Part shown: in pieces, positions 8,791 to 16,322 of the stretch
How positions within the stretch are numbered: position 1 is the first letter of the stretch
Layout: each line of letters opens with the position of its first letter
Origin: Gammaproteobacteria bacterium
GTDB lineage: Bacteria > Pseudomonadota > Gammaproteobacteria > Steroidobacterales > UBA11654
DNA length: 61,254 nt
Direction: 5' to 3'
NCBI GenBank assembly: GCA_029244925.1
Contig: JAQWQE010000010.1
Coordinates: 1 to 61,254 of the forward strand
Made by a program: the position numbers and the translations under genes
The notes under the pieces: generated by a model
What the model saw: only the letters and a program-made list of their open reading frames with translations
Database searches by the model: none
What the model was told of the DNA's origin: nothing

Positions 8791-9327
8791 ATGAAAAAAA
8801 AAGACCTCATCTGGACGCTAATATATACAAAAGCTAAACAAGAAATAAGAGCAAAAACAAATCTTCAGAATCAAGGCTTTGAAGTATTTCTTCCTATTAT
8901 TTCTATAGAAAAACTTACTGAGATATCAAAAAAAGAAAAGCTAGATGCAATGTTCCCTAGGTATCTATTTATCAGACTAAACCCTGCTGAAGATTGGTCA
9001 TCTATTCGTTCAACCAAGGGAGTCAGCAATATAATTTTTTTTGGCCAAGAGATTGCACAAGTACCTATTCAACTAATTAACTATTTAAAGCTAAAAACAG
9101 ATAAAAAAGGTGTCTTTAAACAAAAGAAAATTGAACGTGATTTCAAAAGAGGAGAAAGAATAAAAATTAAGAAAGGCACATTTCAAGGAATGGAAGCCAC
9201 ATTCTTATCTAAAAGCAGTAAAGACCGAGTGAGATTATTGTTAAAATTTACAAATCAACTTACTACAGCTCAACTACCAGCCTCTGATGTTGGTAAGAAA
9301 GAAGTCATAGAATCTTTTAGAATGTAA
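8791..9327 (+). CDS. rfaH: RfaH-like transcription antiterminator
   Basis: A 178-aa NusG paralogue. The N-terminal NGN domain (about residues 1-100) has the RfaH-type pattern WTLIYTKAKQEIRAKTNLQN and PRYLFIRLNP; the C-terminal KOW domain (about 115-178) contains RGERIKIKKGTFQGMEATF. RfaH binds RNA polymerase paused at ops, suppresses termination through long surface-polysaccharide operons and helps recruit ribosomes. An ops core lies 118 bp after its stop, at the head of the 38-kb operon, so this is probably a dedicated local regulator. A distant NusG-family specialist of the UpxY/LoaP kind is the alternative, but RfaH fits better. Confidence 0.85.
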   Translation: MKKKDLIWTLIYTKAKQEIRAKTNLQNQGFEVFLPIISIEKLTEISKKEKLDAMFPRYLFIRLNPAEDWSSIRSTKGVSNIIFFGQEIAQVPIQLINYLKLKTDKKGVFKQKKIERDFKRGERIKIKKGTFQGMEATFLSKSSKDRVRLLLKFTNQLTTAQLPASDVGKKEVIESFRM

Positions 9328-9344
9328 TTTCATAAAAATTCTTC

Positions 9345-9373
9345 TTGTTCATACACTGAACATATCGTATATT
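9345..9373 (+). promoter_or_regulatory. Sigma70-like promoter of the polysaccharide operon
   Basis: TTGTTC (9345-9350), a 17-bp spacer, and TATATT (9368-9373) make a good sigma70-type promoter, predicting a start near 9380 and a leader of about 87 nt before the first gene at 9467. The spacer contains most of a palindrome (see the operator entry), so repression by steric block is plausible. Confidence 0.55.
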
Positions 9374-9393
9374 AATGTCGTTCAAATATGAAC
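9346..9393. promoter_or_regulatory. Paired GTTCA/TGAAC operators
   Basis: Two palindromes with identical half-sites: TGTTCA-N5-TGAACA (9346-9362) between the -35 and -10 boxes, and GTTCA-N4-TGAAC (9380-9393) at the predicted transcription start. Their centres are about 32 bp apart, close to three helical turns, so two dimers could sit on the same DNA face. The obvious candidate ligand is the MarR-type regulator encoded at 9467 (autoregulation), but this is inference. Confidence 0.5.
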
Positions 9394-9419
9394 AGACTAT
9401 TATATCTTAATAAGTAATT

Positions 9420-9452
9420 GGGTTTTCTTCTCTTAGAAAATCCTGCGGTAGC
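9420..9452 (+). promoter_or_regulatory. Leader hairpin followed by ops element
   Basis: GGGTTTTC (9420-9427) pairs with GAAAATCC (9436-9443) around an 8-nt loop, with one G-T wobble. One base later comes GCGGTAGC (9445-9452), identical to the core of the ops/JUMPstart element GGCGGTAGCGT recognised by RfaH. It lies 14 nt before the ATG at 9467, and no good Shine-Dalgarno is visible between them. It is on the correct strand, in the right place, and directly follows an rfaH homologue. Confidence 0.75.
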
Positions 9453-9466
9453 CATATATAACTCCA

Positions 9467-9781
9467 ATGACTAAATCGGATATAGAATATAAGATTCTCA
9501 AGATCATCGAAAATGATCCTAGCTTGACACAACGACAAATAGCTAAGTTAGTTGGAGTCAGTTTAGGCAAAACAAACTACATTATGCGTTCACTGATTGA
9601 TAAAGGATGGTTAAAAATAAAAAATTTTAGACGATCTGATAATAAGCTTGGTTATTTGTATCATTTGACTCCCCAAGGTCTTATTAATAAATCAGTTCTT
9701 GCAGAAAGCTTTTTACGAAGGAAGTCAGAAGAGTATAATAGACTGAAAGAAGAGATTGAAATTCTTAAGAAGGAAATATGA
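9467..9781 (+). CDS. MarR-type EPS-associated transcriptional regulator
   Basis: A 104-aa winged-helix protein. Residues 5-75 form the helix-turn-helix and wing (LTQRQIAKLVGVSLGKTNYI, then GWLKIKNFRR and YLYHLTPQG); residues 80-104 form a charged coiled-coil tail. This is the small EPS-associated MarR-like family often found at the head of exopolysaccharide operons. It is the first gene after the ops element and overlaps the next gene by 4 nt (ATGA), so it is co-transcribed with the cluster. It may bind the GTTCA/TGAAC palindromes upstream. Confidence 0.8.
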   Translation: MTKSDIEYKILKIIENDPSLTQRQIAKLVGVSLGKTNYIMRSLIDKGWLKIKNFRRSDNKLGYLYHLTPQGLINKSVLAESFLRRKSEEYNRLKEEIEILKKEI

Positions 9782-10701
9782 CGGATATAAAAGAAACTAA
9801 TGACCAAGATCAAGATCTTGATTTAAAAGAAATCATATTAGTCTTGTATGAGTGCAGAAGACTAATAGTAGCAGTGACCGGAACATTTATTATTGGCACT
9901 CTGATATACGCTATGAGTTTGCCTAATTTGTATCTTTCTGAGAGTTTAGTAGTTGCAATGAATGATAGTGGTGCCAGCAATAGGGCTTCTGCTAGTGTCG
10001 GCAGTCTAGTTAAGATGACTACAGGTATACAGCTCCAATCAGCGGGCAGTATGAGCACTGGAGAAGTTGCTGTAGCAACTGTAAAGTCGAGAGATTTTTT
10101 AAACCATCTAATATCGAACTTTGAATTTGTCTTACCAAATATAATCGCTTTTAAAAAGTTTGATGCAAAGACTCGATCTTCGGTTTTAGATTCAAACATG
10201 TATGATGATAAAACCAAGCAGTGGTTATCAGGAAAGCTCACGTACCTTGAGGTATATCCTCAATATCGAGGCATGGTAACAGCTGATTACGATATGAGCG
10301 CAGGAGTAATTTATTTAGCTGTTGAACATGAATCTCCTGTTTTTGCATATGATTTTCTTAATCTCATCATACAAGAGATAAATAGTCTTAGGCGGGAGAG
10401 AGATCTAGCAGAGTCTAAAAAAGCACTTGATTATTTATATAAAGAATCTGGCTCAGGTAATATCAAAGCAATTGAAGATACACTTAGTTCAATGATCACG
10501 TCTCAATTGAATACTCAAATGATGGCGACAATAAAACCAGACTATTTGATACGTCCTTTTGATAAGCCATTTATTCCAATACAGAAGTCTGGTCCATTTA
10601 GGTCAATAATAATGATCATTGGGACATTATTGGGGCTTATATTGTCATCAACTTTTGTAATAGCCCTTTATTTGTCTACAGGAAAAAAAGTAACTATATA
10701 A
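9778..10701 (+). CDS. Wzz-like chain-length determinant
   Basis: A 307-aa inner-membrane protein with a cytoplasmic N-terminus (Asp/Glu-rich), a first membrane helix about residues 32-50 (LIVAVTGTFIIGTLIYAM), a periplasmic helical domain, and a second membrane helix about 275-298 preceded by a Pro-rich motif (PFDKPFIPIQKSGPFRS). That is the Wzz/PCP-1 architecture, and it lacks the kinase domain of Wzc. Wzz proteins set the modal length of Wzy-polymerised glycans. It is translationally coupled to the regulator upstream by a 4-nt overlap. Confidence 0.82.
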   Translation: MTDIKETNDQDQDLDLKEIILVLYECRRLIVAVTGTFIIGTLIYAMSLPNLYLSESLVVAMNDSGASNRASASVGSLVKMTTGIQLQSAGSMSTGEVAVATVKSRDFLNHLISNFEFVLPNIIAFKKFDAKTRSSVLDSNMYDDKTKQWLSGKLTYLEVYPQYRGMVTADYDMSAGVIYLAVEHESPVFAYDFLNLIIQEINSLRRERDLAESKKALDYLYKESGSGNIKAIEDTLSSMITSQLNTQMMATIKPDYLIRPFDKPFIPIQKSGPFRSIIMIIGTLLGLILSSTFVIALYLSTGKKVTI

Positions 10702-10779
10702 TTTTTTCTGACTACAAAAGAATAGAAAGTAAACTTCATCATTTTTTACATCAATTAACCATCTTATCAATATATAAAA

Positions 10780-12054
10780 ATGTCTTTGAAAGGTATTAAG
10801 CTTGGAATTGTAGGCCTAGGCTATGTTGGTTTACCATTAGCAGTAGAGTTTGGCTCTAAAAGGGAGGTTATTGGCTATGATACAAACAAGGAAAGAATAG
10901 AAGAGCTTGAAAAAGGTGAGGATAGAACGCTAGAGGTATCTTCAGCAATTCTTACAGATGCGAGTGGCTTGATTTTTACTAGTACATTAGAAGATTTATC
11001 CGAATGCAATTGCTTCATCATCACAGTTCCAACACCTATTGATGAAGAAAATAAGCCAGATTTTAACCCGCTGCTTTCTGCAACAAAAGCAATAGGCAGC
11101 ATTTTAAAAGTTAATGACCTTGTTATTTATGAGTCGACTGTATACCCGGGTGCTACAGAGGAAGTTTGCATACCGCTTCTTGAAGAAAATTCAAAACTGA
11201 AATTTAATAATGATTTTTTTGTAGGTTATAGTCCAGAGAGAATTAATCCTGGAGATAAGGATCATACCTTAAAAAACATAGTAAAAGTTACTTCAGGATC
11301 TACCCCAGAAACTGCTCAAATAGTGGATGATTTATATGGCAGTATCATAGATGCAGGAACTTATAGAGCCACTTCAATTAAAGTGGCAGAGGCAGCCAAG
11401 GTTATAGAAAATACTCAGCGAGATATCAATATTAGTTTAATAAATGAGTTGGCTCAAATTTTTCATAAGCTTGATATAGATACTGAAGAAGTGCTATTAG
11501 CAGCAGGAACAAAATGGAACTTTCTTCCATTTAGACCGGGATTAGTTGGAGGCCATTGCATAGGTGTCGACCCATATTATCTAACTTTCAAAGCAAAGGA
11601 AGTTGGTTATGATCCAGAGATTATTTTAGCAGGCAGAAAACTTAATGATTCAATGGCTGATTATGTTGGAGATCACTTAATTAGCGAAATGAGACAAAAC
11701 GAAATAGAGGTGGAAGGTTCTAATATCCTGATTATGGGGCTGACTTTTAAAGAGAATTGCCCTGATTTAAGGAATACAAAGGTAGCTGATCTAGTAACTA
11801 AGCTCAGAAATGAAAAGACTAATGTAGATTGTTATGATCCATGGGTTGATGTTTCTGAAGCAGAACAAGAGTATAGAATTAAATGTATATCTAATCCTGA
11901 GATTGATAAATATGATGCTATTGTCCTAACTGTAGCTCATACAGTTTTTAAAGAAATGGGAGTTTCTAAAATTAGAAGCTTTGGCAAGAAAAAAAGCCTT
12001 ATTTATGATCTAAAACACATATTCCCATCTGAATTTATAGATCTAAGGCTATAG
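10780..12054 (+). CDS. tviB: UDP-GlcNAc 6-dehydrogenase, TviB type
   Basis: A 424-aa NAD-dependent nucleotide-sugar dehydrogenase. It has the Rossmann motif [17 protein letters not shown] at residues 6-22, the conserved [11 protein letters not shown] segment, the catalytic cysteine in [11 protein letters not shown] near residue 258, and [15 protein letters not shown] in the C-terminal UDP-binding domain. Sequence style is that of TviB/WbpO, which oxidise UDP-GlcNAc (or UDP-GalNAc) to the uronic acid. The next gene is a TviC-type epimerase, so the pair probably makes UDP-GalNAcA from UDP-GlcNAc, as in Vi antigen synthesis. Confidence 0.9.
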   Translation: MSLKGIKLGIVGLGYVGLPLAVEFGSKREVIGYDTNKERIEELEKGEDRTLEVSSAILTDASGLIFTSTLEDLSECNCFIITVPTPIDEENKPDFNPLLSATKAIGSILKVNDLVIYESTVYPGATEEVCIPLLEENSKLKFNNDFFVGYSPERINPGDKDHTLKNIVKVTSGSTPETAQIVDDLYGSIIDAGTYRATSIKVAEAAKVIENTQRDINISLINELAQIFHKLDIDTEEVLLAAGTKWNFLPFRPGLVGGHCIGVDPYYLTFKAKEVGYDPEIILAGRKLNDSMADYVGDHLISEMRQNEIEVEGSNILIMGLTFKENCPDLRNTKVADLVTKLRNEKTNVDCYDPWVDVSEAEQEYRIKCISNPEIDKYDAIVLTVAHTVFKEMGVSKIRSFGKKKSLIYDLKHIFPSEFIDLRL

Positions 12055-12072
12055 ATCTTAGATTATAAACGT

Positions 12073-13092
12073 ATGGATAAATACACACAGCTACAAAAAA
12101 AATTAAAGAGCGAACAAGTTAAGTGGCTTGTTACTGGGGTGGCTGGTTTTATAGGAAGCAATCTTTTAGAAACGCTTCTCAAGCTTGAGCAAAATGTGAT
12201 TGGTTTAGACAATTTTTCTACTGGACATAAAAAGAATCTTGAACTAATCAGAGCTAATATTAACGAAGAAAATTGGAAAAGATTTGAATTTATAGAAGGC
12301 GATATATCTGACTTTAATACTTGTCTTCAAGTTACTAGAAATGTTGATTATGTTCTTCACCAAGCTGCTCTAGGTTCCGTTCCAAGATCTATTGAGGATC
12401 CACTTACAACAAATAAGTCAAATATAGACGGGTTCATAAATATGTTACTTGCAGCAAAAGAATCCGAAGTTAAAAGTTTTGTCTACGCAGCTAGTAGCTC
12501 AACATATGGAGATCATCCAGCTCTTCCCAAGAAAGAAGAGAATATTGGCACTCCTTTATCGCCTTATGCAGTAACTAAGTATGTTAATGAGCTATATGCA
12601 AATGTTTTCGATATTTCTTATGGATTCAAAACTATTGGACTGAGATATTTTAATGTTTTTGGGAAAAGACAAGATCCTAATGGAGCTTATGCAGCCGTTA
12701 TACCAAGATGGATATCTGCCATGATAAAACAAGATAAAGTCTTCATTAATGGTGACGGCGAAACAAGTAGAGATTTTTGTTTTATAGATAATGTCGTACA
12801 GGCTAACTTACTAGCTGCAAATGCTAGTAATTTTAAAAAACATGAAGTGTTTAATATCGCTGTGGGAGATAGAACCTCATTGAATCAACTATTCTCAGTA
12901 ATCAAAAATACTCTTTCAGACCATGGGATATTGTATTCTCATGATCCGATTTATAGAGACTTTCGTCCTGGGGATGTTAGGCACTCTCAAGCAGCTATAG
13001 ATAAGGCAGGAAAACTATTAGGTTACCAACCTGAATTTATCCTCTCAGAGGGCATTTCCAAAGCTATGCCTTGGTATCTTCAAAATCAATAA
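12073..13092 (+). CDS. tviC: UDP-GlcNAc(A) 4-epimerase, TviC/WbpP type
   Basis: A 339-aa extended short-chain dehydrogenase. It has GVAGFIGSN at residues 22-30, [13 protein letters not shown] with the catalytic Ser, and the YAVTK active site near residue 165. It matches the WbpP/TviC group that interconverts UDP-GlcNAc/GalNAc or their uronates. It follows the dehydrogenase by 18 bp; the two enzymes form the standard pair that supplies UDP-GalNAcA to acidic capsules and O-antigens. Confidence 0.88.
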   Translation: MDKYTQLQKKLKSEQVKWLVTGVAGFIGSNLLETLLKLEQNVIGLDNFSTGHKKNLELIRANINEENWKRFEFIEGDISDFNTCLQVTRNVDYVLHQAALGSVPRSIEDPLTTNKSNIDGFINMLLAAKESEVKSFVYAASSSTYGDHPALPKKEENIGTPLSPYAVTKYVNELYANVFDISYGFKTIGLRYFNVFGKRQDPNGAYAAVIPRWISAMIKQDKVFINGDGETSRDFCFIDNVVQANLLAANASNFKKHEVFNIAVGDRTSLNQLFSVIKNTLSDHGILYSHDPIYRDFRPGDVRHSQAAIDKAGKLLGYQPEFILSEGISKAMPWYLQNQ

Positions 13093-13110
13093 AATCTAAA
13101 ATCAATTTAT

Positions 13111-14916
13111 ATGTTTTTAAATATTAGAGAGCTTTATTCACTCTTAACAAGAGACCAGCGTAATAAGCTATTTAGGCTGCAATTTTTAGTCATTATTATG
13201 TCTATAGCAGAAGTTTCTAGCGTACTATCAATAGGTCCTTTTATGACTTTAGTTGGGGATGTAAGTCAATTAGAAGGTAGCGGTTACTTGGCAGAGTGGT
13301 ATAAAAATTTGGGTTTTACAAATACTACTGATTTCCTATTCTTCGTTGCTTGTTGTGTATTAGTAGTCCTTATAATTGCTACTGTTGTCTCGATGTATAC
13401 TGTTTGGAGACTATCGATGTATGCCGCACAAATTGGTGCTGACTTGAGTTCTAGATTATATAGATATTATATGAGCCAACCTTGGTTATTTCATGCTGCA
13501 GGTAATAGCAATCAATTAACTAACAAGATAGCCCAGGAATGTGAAAGGGTAACATCAGGTATTATCACTCCATTAATGCAAATGAATGCAAAATTATTTA
13601 TGGCAATAATTATGTGTTTAGCCATATTCATTTATAGTCCTATTGTTGCGATTACTGGAGCTTCTACTTTTTATATTACTTACTTCTTTCTTTACAGAAC
13701 AGTTCGTGAGCGTCTGTCTAATAATGGAGAGGCAATAACAGAAGAGCAAGCCATAAGATTCAAATTAATGGGGGAAGGCTTTGGAGGAATAAAGGATTTA
13801 TTAATTTTAGGCCGCCAGGACTCTTTTAATAATAGATTTTTTGAGGCTAGCAAAGAATTTGCTTTTGCCAAAGGAAGAACCCAAGTTCTCGGACAAGTTC
13901 CAAGATATGCTGTTGAACTGATGGCATTTGGAGCAGTGATTTCTTTGGTAATGTACTTATTAATTAAGCTCGAGGGTAACCTTGGCGCTATCCTACCAGT
14001 TCTTTCTATTTTCGTTTTAGCAGGATTTAAATTACTTCCTGCTTTCCAGCAAATATATTTTAGCCTTTCTCAAATTAGAGGAAATTTATCAGGCTTGAAA
14101 AGCATTAGAAATGATCTTTTAGCTAGTATCAATCAAATCAGCTTAAACTCTAAAGATAGAATCATTCATGACGAACACTTTTTTTCAAAAGGCTCTATAG
14201 AGTTACAAGACATTACTTTCAAATATCCTGAAACAAAAAAGCCAGCAGTTTCTGGATTAAACATAGAAATTCCCCATAATAAGATAATAGGGTTAGTTGG
14301 CTCTTCAGGTTCAGGGAAATCTACTGCTGTTGATATTTTACTAGGATTAATAACACCAGATAAAGGGAAAGTTTTAATTGATGGCAAGAGTTTATCGCAA
14401 AAGAATTTACGCGCATGGCAGGATAGCTTAGGTTTTGTTTCACAAGTCATTTTTTTAGCTGATGCTAGCATAAGAGAAAATATTGCCTTTGGCATAAAGC
14501 CAGAAAATATTGATGACAAAAGAATTAAAGATGCTTTGAAGTTGTCACATCTAGATGAGTTTGTCTCTGAATTACCTAATGGCATCGAGACAAGGGTTGG
14601 AGAGAGAGGAGTACAGCTTTCTGGCGGACAGAGACAAAGAGTTGGTATTGCAAGAGCATTATATAATAATGCTGATGTTTTAATTTTTGACGAAGCAACC
14701 AGTGCTTTAGATAGCATTACTGAGAAACATATTATGGATGCAATTCATGATTTTTCAGGAAGAAAAACTATTATTATGATTGCTCACAGGATAACTACAG
14801 TTGAACAGTGTGACGTTATCTATTTAATTGAAGATGGTGAAGTTGCAGATCAAGGAAACTATATTGATCTATCATCTAGGAATGAAGTTTTTAGGAAAAT
14901 GGCAAAGAAATTATAA
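13111..14916 (+). CDS. ABC-type lipid-linked glycan flippase (PglK/MsbA-like)
   Basis: A 601-aa half-transporter. The N-terminal membrane domain has about six helices (residues 20-310). The ATPase domain has Walker A GSSGSGKST near residue 397, signature LSGGQRQRVGIARAL and Walker B DVLIFDEATSAL. The fusion order and glycan-locus setting fit PglK-like exporters that flip undecaprenyl-linked oligosaccharides. MOP-type Wzx proteins are not visible anywhere in the window, so this and the second ABC protein at 52586 are the candidate flippases. A lipid A-type MsbA role is less likely because of the context. Confidence 0.85.
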   Translation: MFLNIRELYSLLTRDQRNKLFRLQFLVIIMSIAEVSSVLSIGPFMTLVGDVSQLEGSGYLAEWYKNLGFTNTTDFLFFVACCVLVVLIIATVVSMYTVWRLSMYAAQIGADLSSRLYRYYMSQPWLFHAAGNSNQLTNKIAQECERVTSGIITPLMQMNAKLFMAIIMCLAIFIYSPIVAITGASTFYITYFFLYRTVRERLSNNGEAITEEQAIRFKLMGEGFGGIKDLLILGRQDSFNNRFFEASKEFAFAKGRTQVLGQVPRYAVELMAFGAVISLVMYLLIKLEGNLGAILPVLSIFVLAGFKLLPAFQQIYFSLSQIRGNLSGLKSIRNDLLASINQISLNSKDRIIHDEHFFSKGSIELQDITFKYPETKKPAVSGLNIEIPHNKIIGLVGSSGSGKSTAVDILLGLITPDKGKVLIDGKSLSQKNLRAWQDSLGFVSQVIFLADASIRENIAFGIKPENIDDKRIKDALKLSHLDEFVSELPNGIETRVGERGVQLSGGQRQRVGIARALYNNADVLIFDEATSALDSITEKHIMDAIHDFSGRKTIIMIAHRITTVEQCDVIYLIEDGEVADQGNYIDLSSRNEVFRKMAKKL

Positions 14917-14946
14917 ATATTTAAATGAATTTTATAAGGGTGAATT

Positions 14947-16317
14947 TTGAACACAGATAAATTTTTAGTTTCTCGAGATGCTACATTGAGAAGTGCTCTT
15001 TCACTTATTGAGAATAATAATCATGGAATAATTCTTACTTTCGATTCTTCAAATAAAGTGACTGGACTGGTAACAGATGGAGACATTAGACGTTATTTAT
15101 TAAAGGAAGATACATCTCTTGATGATCCAATAAGCCTTTGTTCCAATAAAGATTTCTTGTGGGAAGACCCTTCTACATCTAGAGAATCACTTTTAAAAAA
15201 GCTTGATCATAGGATTAGAGTTTTACCGTTACTAGATAAGAACGGTAAACTAGTTGATATTGTAAGTAGAGATTATTTGCCAATTCAAGAAGAACAAGCT
15301 GTTTTTGCGAGAGCTAAATCACCCGTTAGAATAAGTTTTGGAGGCGGTGGATCTGATCTAACGCACTATTTTTCTGCTGATATTGGTGCTGTTATAAATA
15401 CAACTGTTTCAATCTATAGCCATGCTACATTGAGGATTAGACAGGATGAAGAAATTGTTATTAATTCATTGGATTTAAAGAAAAGTCTTACAGCCAAGAA
15501 TCTAAAAGATGCTCTCAAGCCACAGGAAAAATTTGGTTTAATTCAAGCTTTGCTCAAAACAATAAGTCCAGATTTTGGTTTTGAGCTGGATGTAAATTCT
15601 GACTTTCCTATAGGATCTGGGCTTGGAGGTTCAGCAGTTGTAGCTGCTGCTATATTGGGATGCTTTAATCAGTTTAGACAAGACAGATGGGATCATCATG
15701 AGCTAGCTGAACTCGCATATCAAGCTGAAAGACTTTACCACGGTATTGAGGGCGGTTGGCAAGATCAATATGCGACAGTTTTTGGGGGCTTTAATTTTAT
15801 GGAATTCAAAATGGATCAGAATGTTGTTCATCCCTTAAGAATTCATGACGATATCTTACTAGAATTAGAAGAAAGTTTGATTCTTTGTAATACAGGTATT
15901 TCTCATAACTCTGGCTCAATACATAAGAATCAGAGGCGTGAGATGAAACAGAAAGACATTAAAAAGCATGTTCAGGCAAATGTAGCATTATGCTTTGAAA
16001 TGAGAAATCAATTGTTGAGAGGGGAGTTATTGCGTTTTGGCAAGTCGCTTAATCAAGCATGGAATAATAAAAAGAAACTTAGTAGTGAAATTTCGAATAA
16101 TGATTTGGATTTAATGTATAAAAATGCTCTAAAACATGGTGCTATTGGCGGAAAGCTGCTTGGAGCAGGTGGAGGTGGTTTTTATATATTTTATACCCCA
16201 CCATCGTCGAAACATGAACTTATAGAGTTTCTAAATAAATCTAAATTGGAGATCAGGCCATTCAGATTTGAGAAAGAAGGCCTTAGGTCATGGACAGTCA
16301 GGGAATCTAAGAACTAA
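14947..16317 (+). CDS. CBS-domain/GHMP sugar kinase fusion (HddA-like)
   Basis: A 456-aa protein starting at TTG (14947), preceded by AAGGGTG. Residues 1-115 are two CBS motifs (GLVTDGDIRRYLL, then RVLPLLDKNGKLVDIVSRDY). Residues about 122-456 are a GHMP kinase with PVRISFGGGGSDLTHYF, the phosphate loop PIGSGLGGSAVVAAA and GGKLLGAGGGGF near the C-terminus. The kinase part resembles D-glycero-D-manno-heptose 7-phosphate 1-kinases (HddA). CBS pairs usually bind adenylates or nucleotides, so they may regulate the kinase. It heads a cassette with a phosphoheptose-isomerase-like gene, NeuB and a CMP-sugar synthetase, suggesting a higher-carbon sugar. Substrate unknown. Confidence 0.8.
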   Translation: MNTDKFLVSRDATLRSALSLIENNNHGIILTFDSSNKVTGLVTDGDIRRYLLKEDTSLDDPISLCSNKDFLWEDPSTSRESLLKKLDHRIRVLPLLDKNGKLVDIVSRDYLPIQEEQAVFARAKSPVRISFGGGGSDLTHYFSADIGAVINTTVSIYSHATLRIRQDEEIVINSLDLKKSLTAKNLKDALKPQEKFGLIQALLKTISPDFGFELDVNSDFPIGSGLGGSAVVAAAILGCFNQFRQDRWDHHELAELAYQAERLYHGIEGGWQDQYATVFGGFNFMEFKMDQNVVHPLRIHDDILLELEESLILCNTGISHNSGSIHKNQRREMKQKDIKKHVQANVALCFEMRNQLLRGELLRFGKSLNQAWNNKKKLSSEISNNDLDLMYKNALKHGAIGGKLLGAGGGGFYIFYTPPSSKHELIEFLNKSKLEIRPFRFEKEGLRSWTVRESKN

Positions 16318-16322
16318 CTAAA

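Noticed and set aside
9346-9393. GTTCA/TGAAC palindromes as LexA boxes
   Set aside because: Gram-positive LexA boxes have the order GAAC-N4-GTTC, the reverse arrangement, and gammaproteobacterial boxes are CTGT-N8-ACAG; neither fits.
13276-13281. Second GGTAGC on the plus strand
   Set aside because: It is inside the ABC transporter coding region and lacks the flanking GC of the ops core; a chance hexamer.
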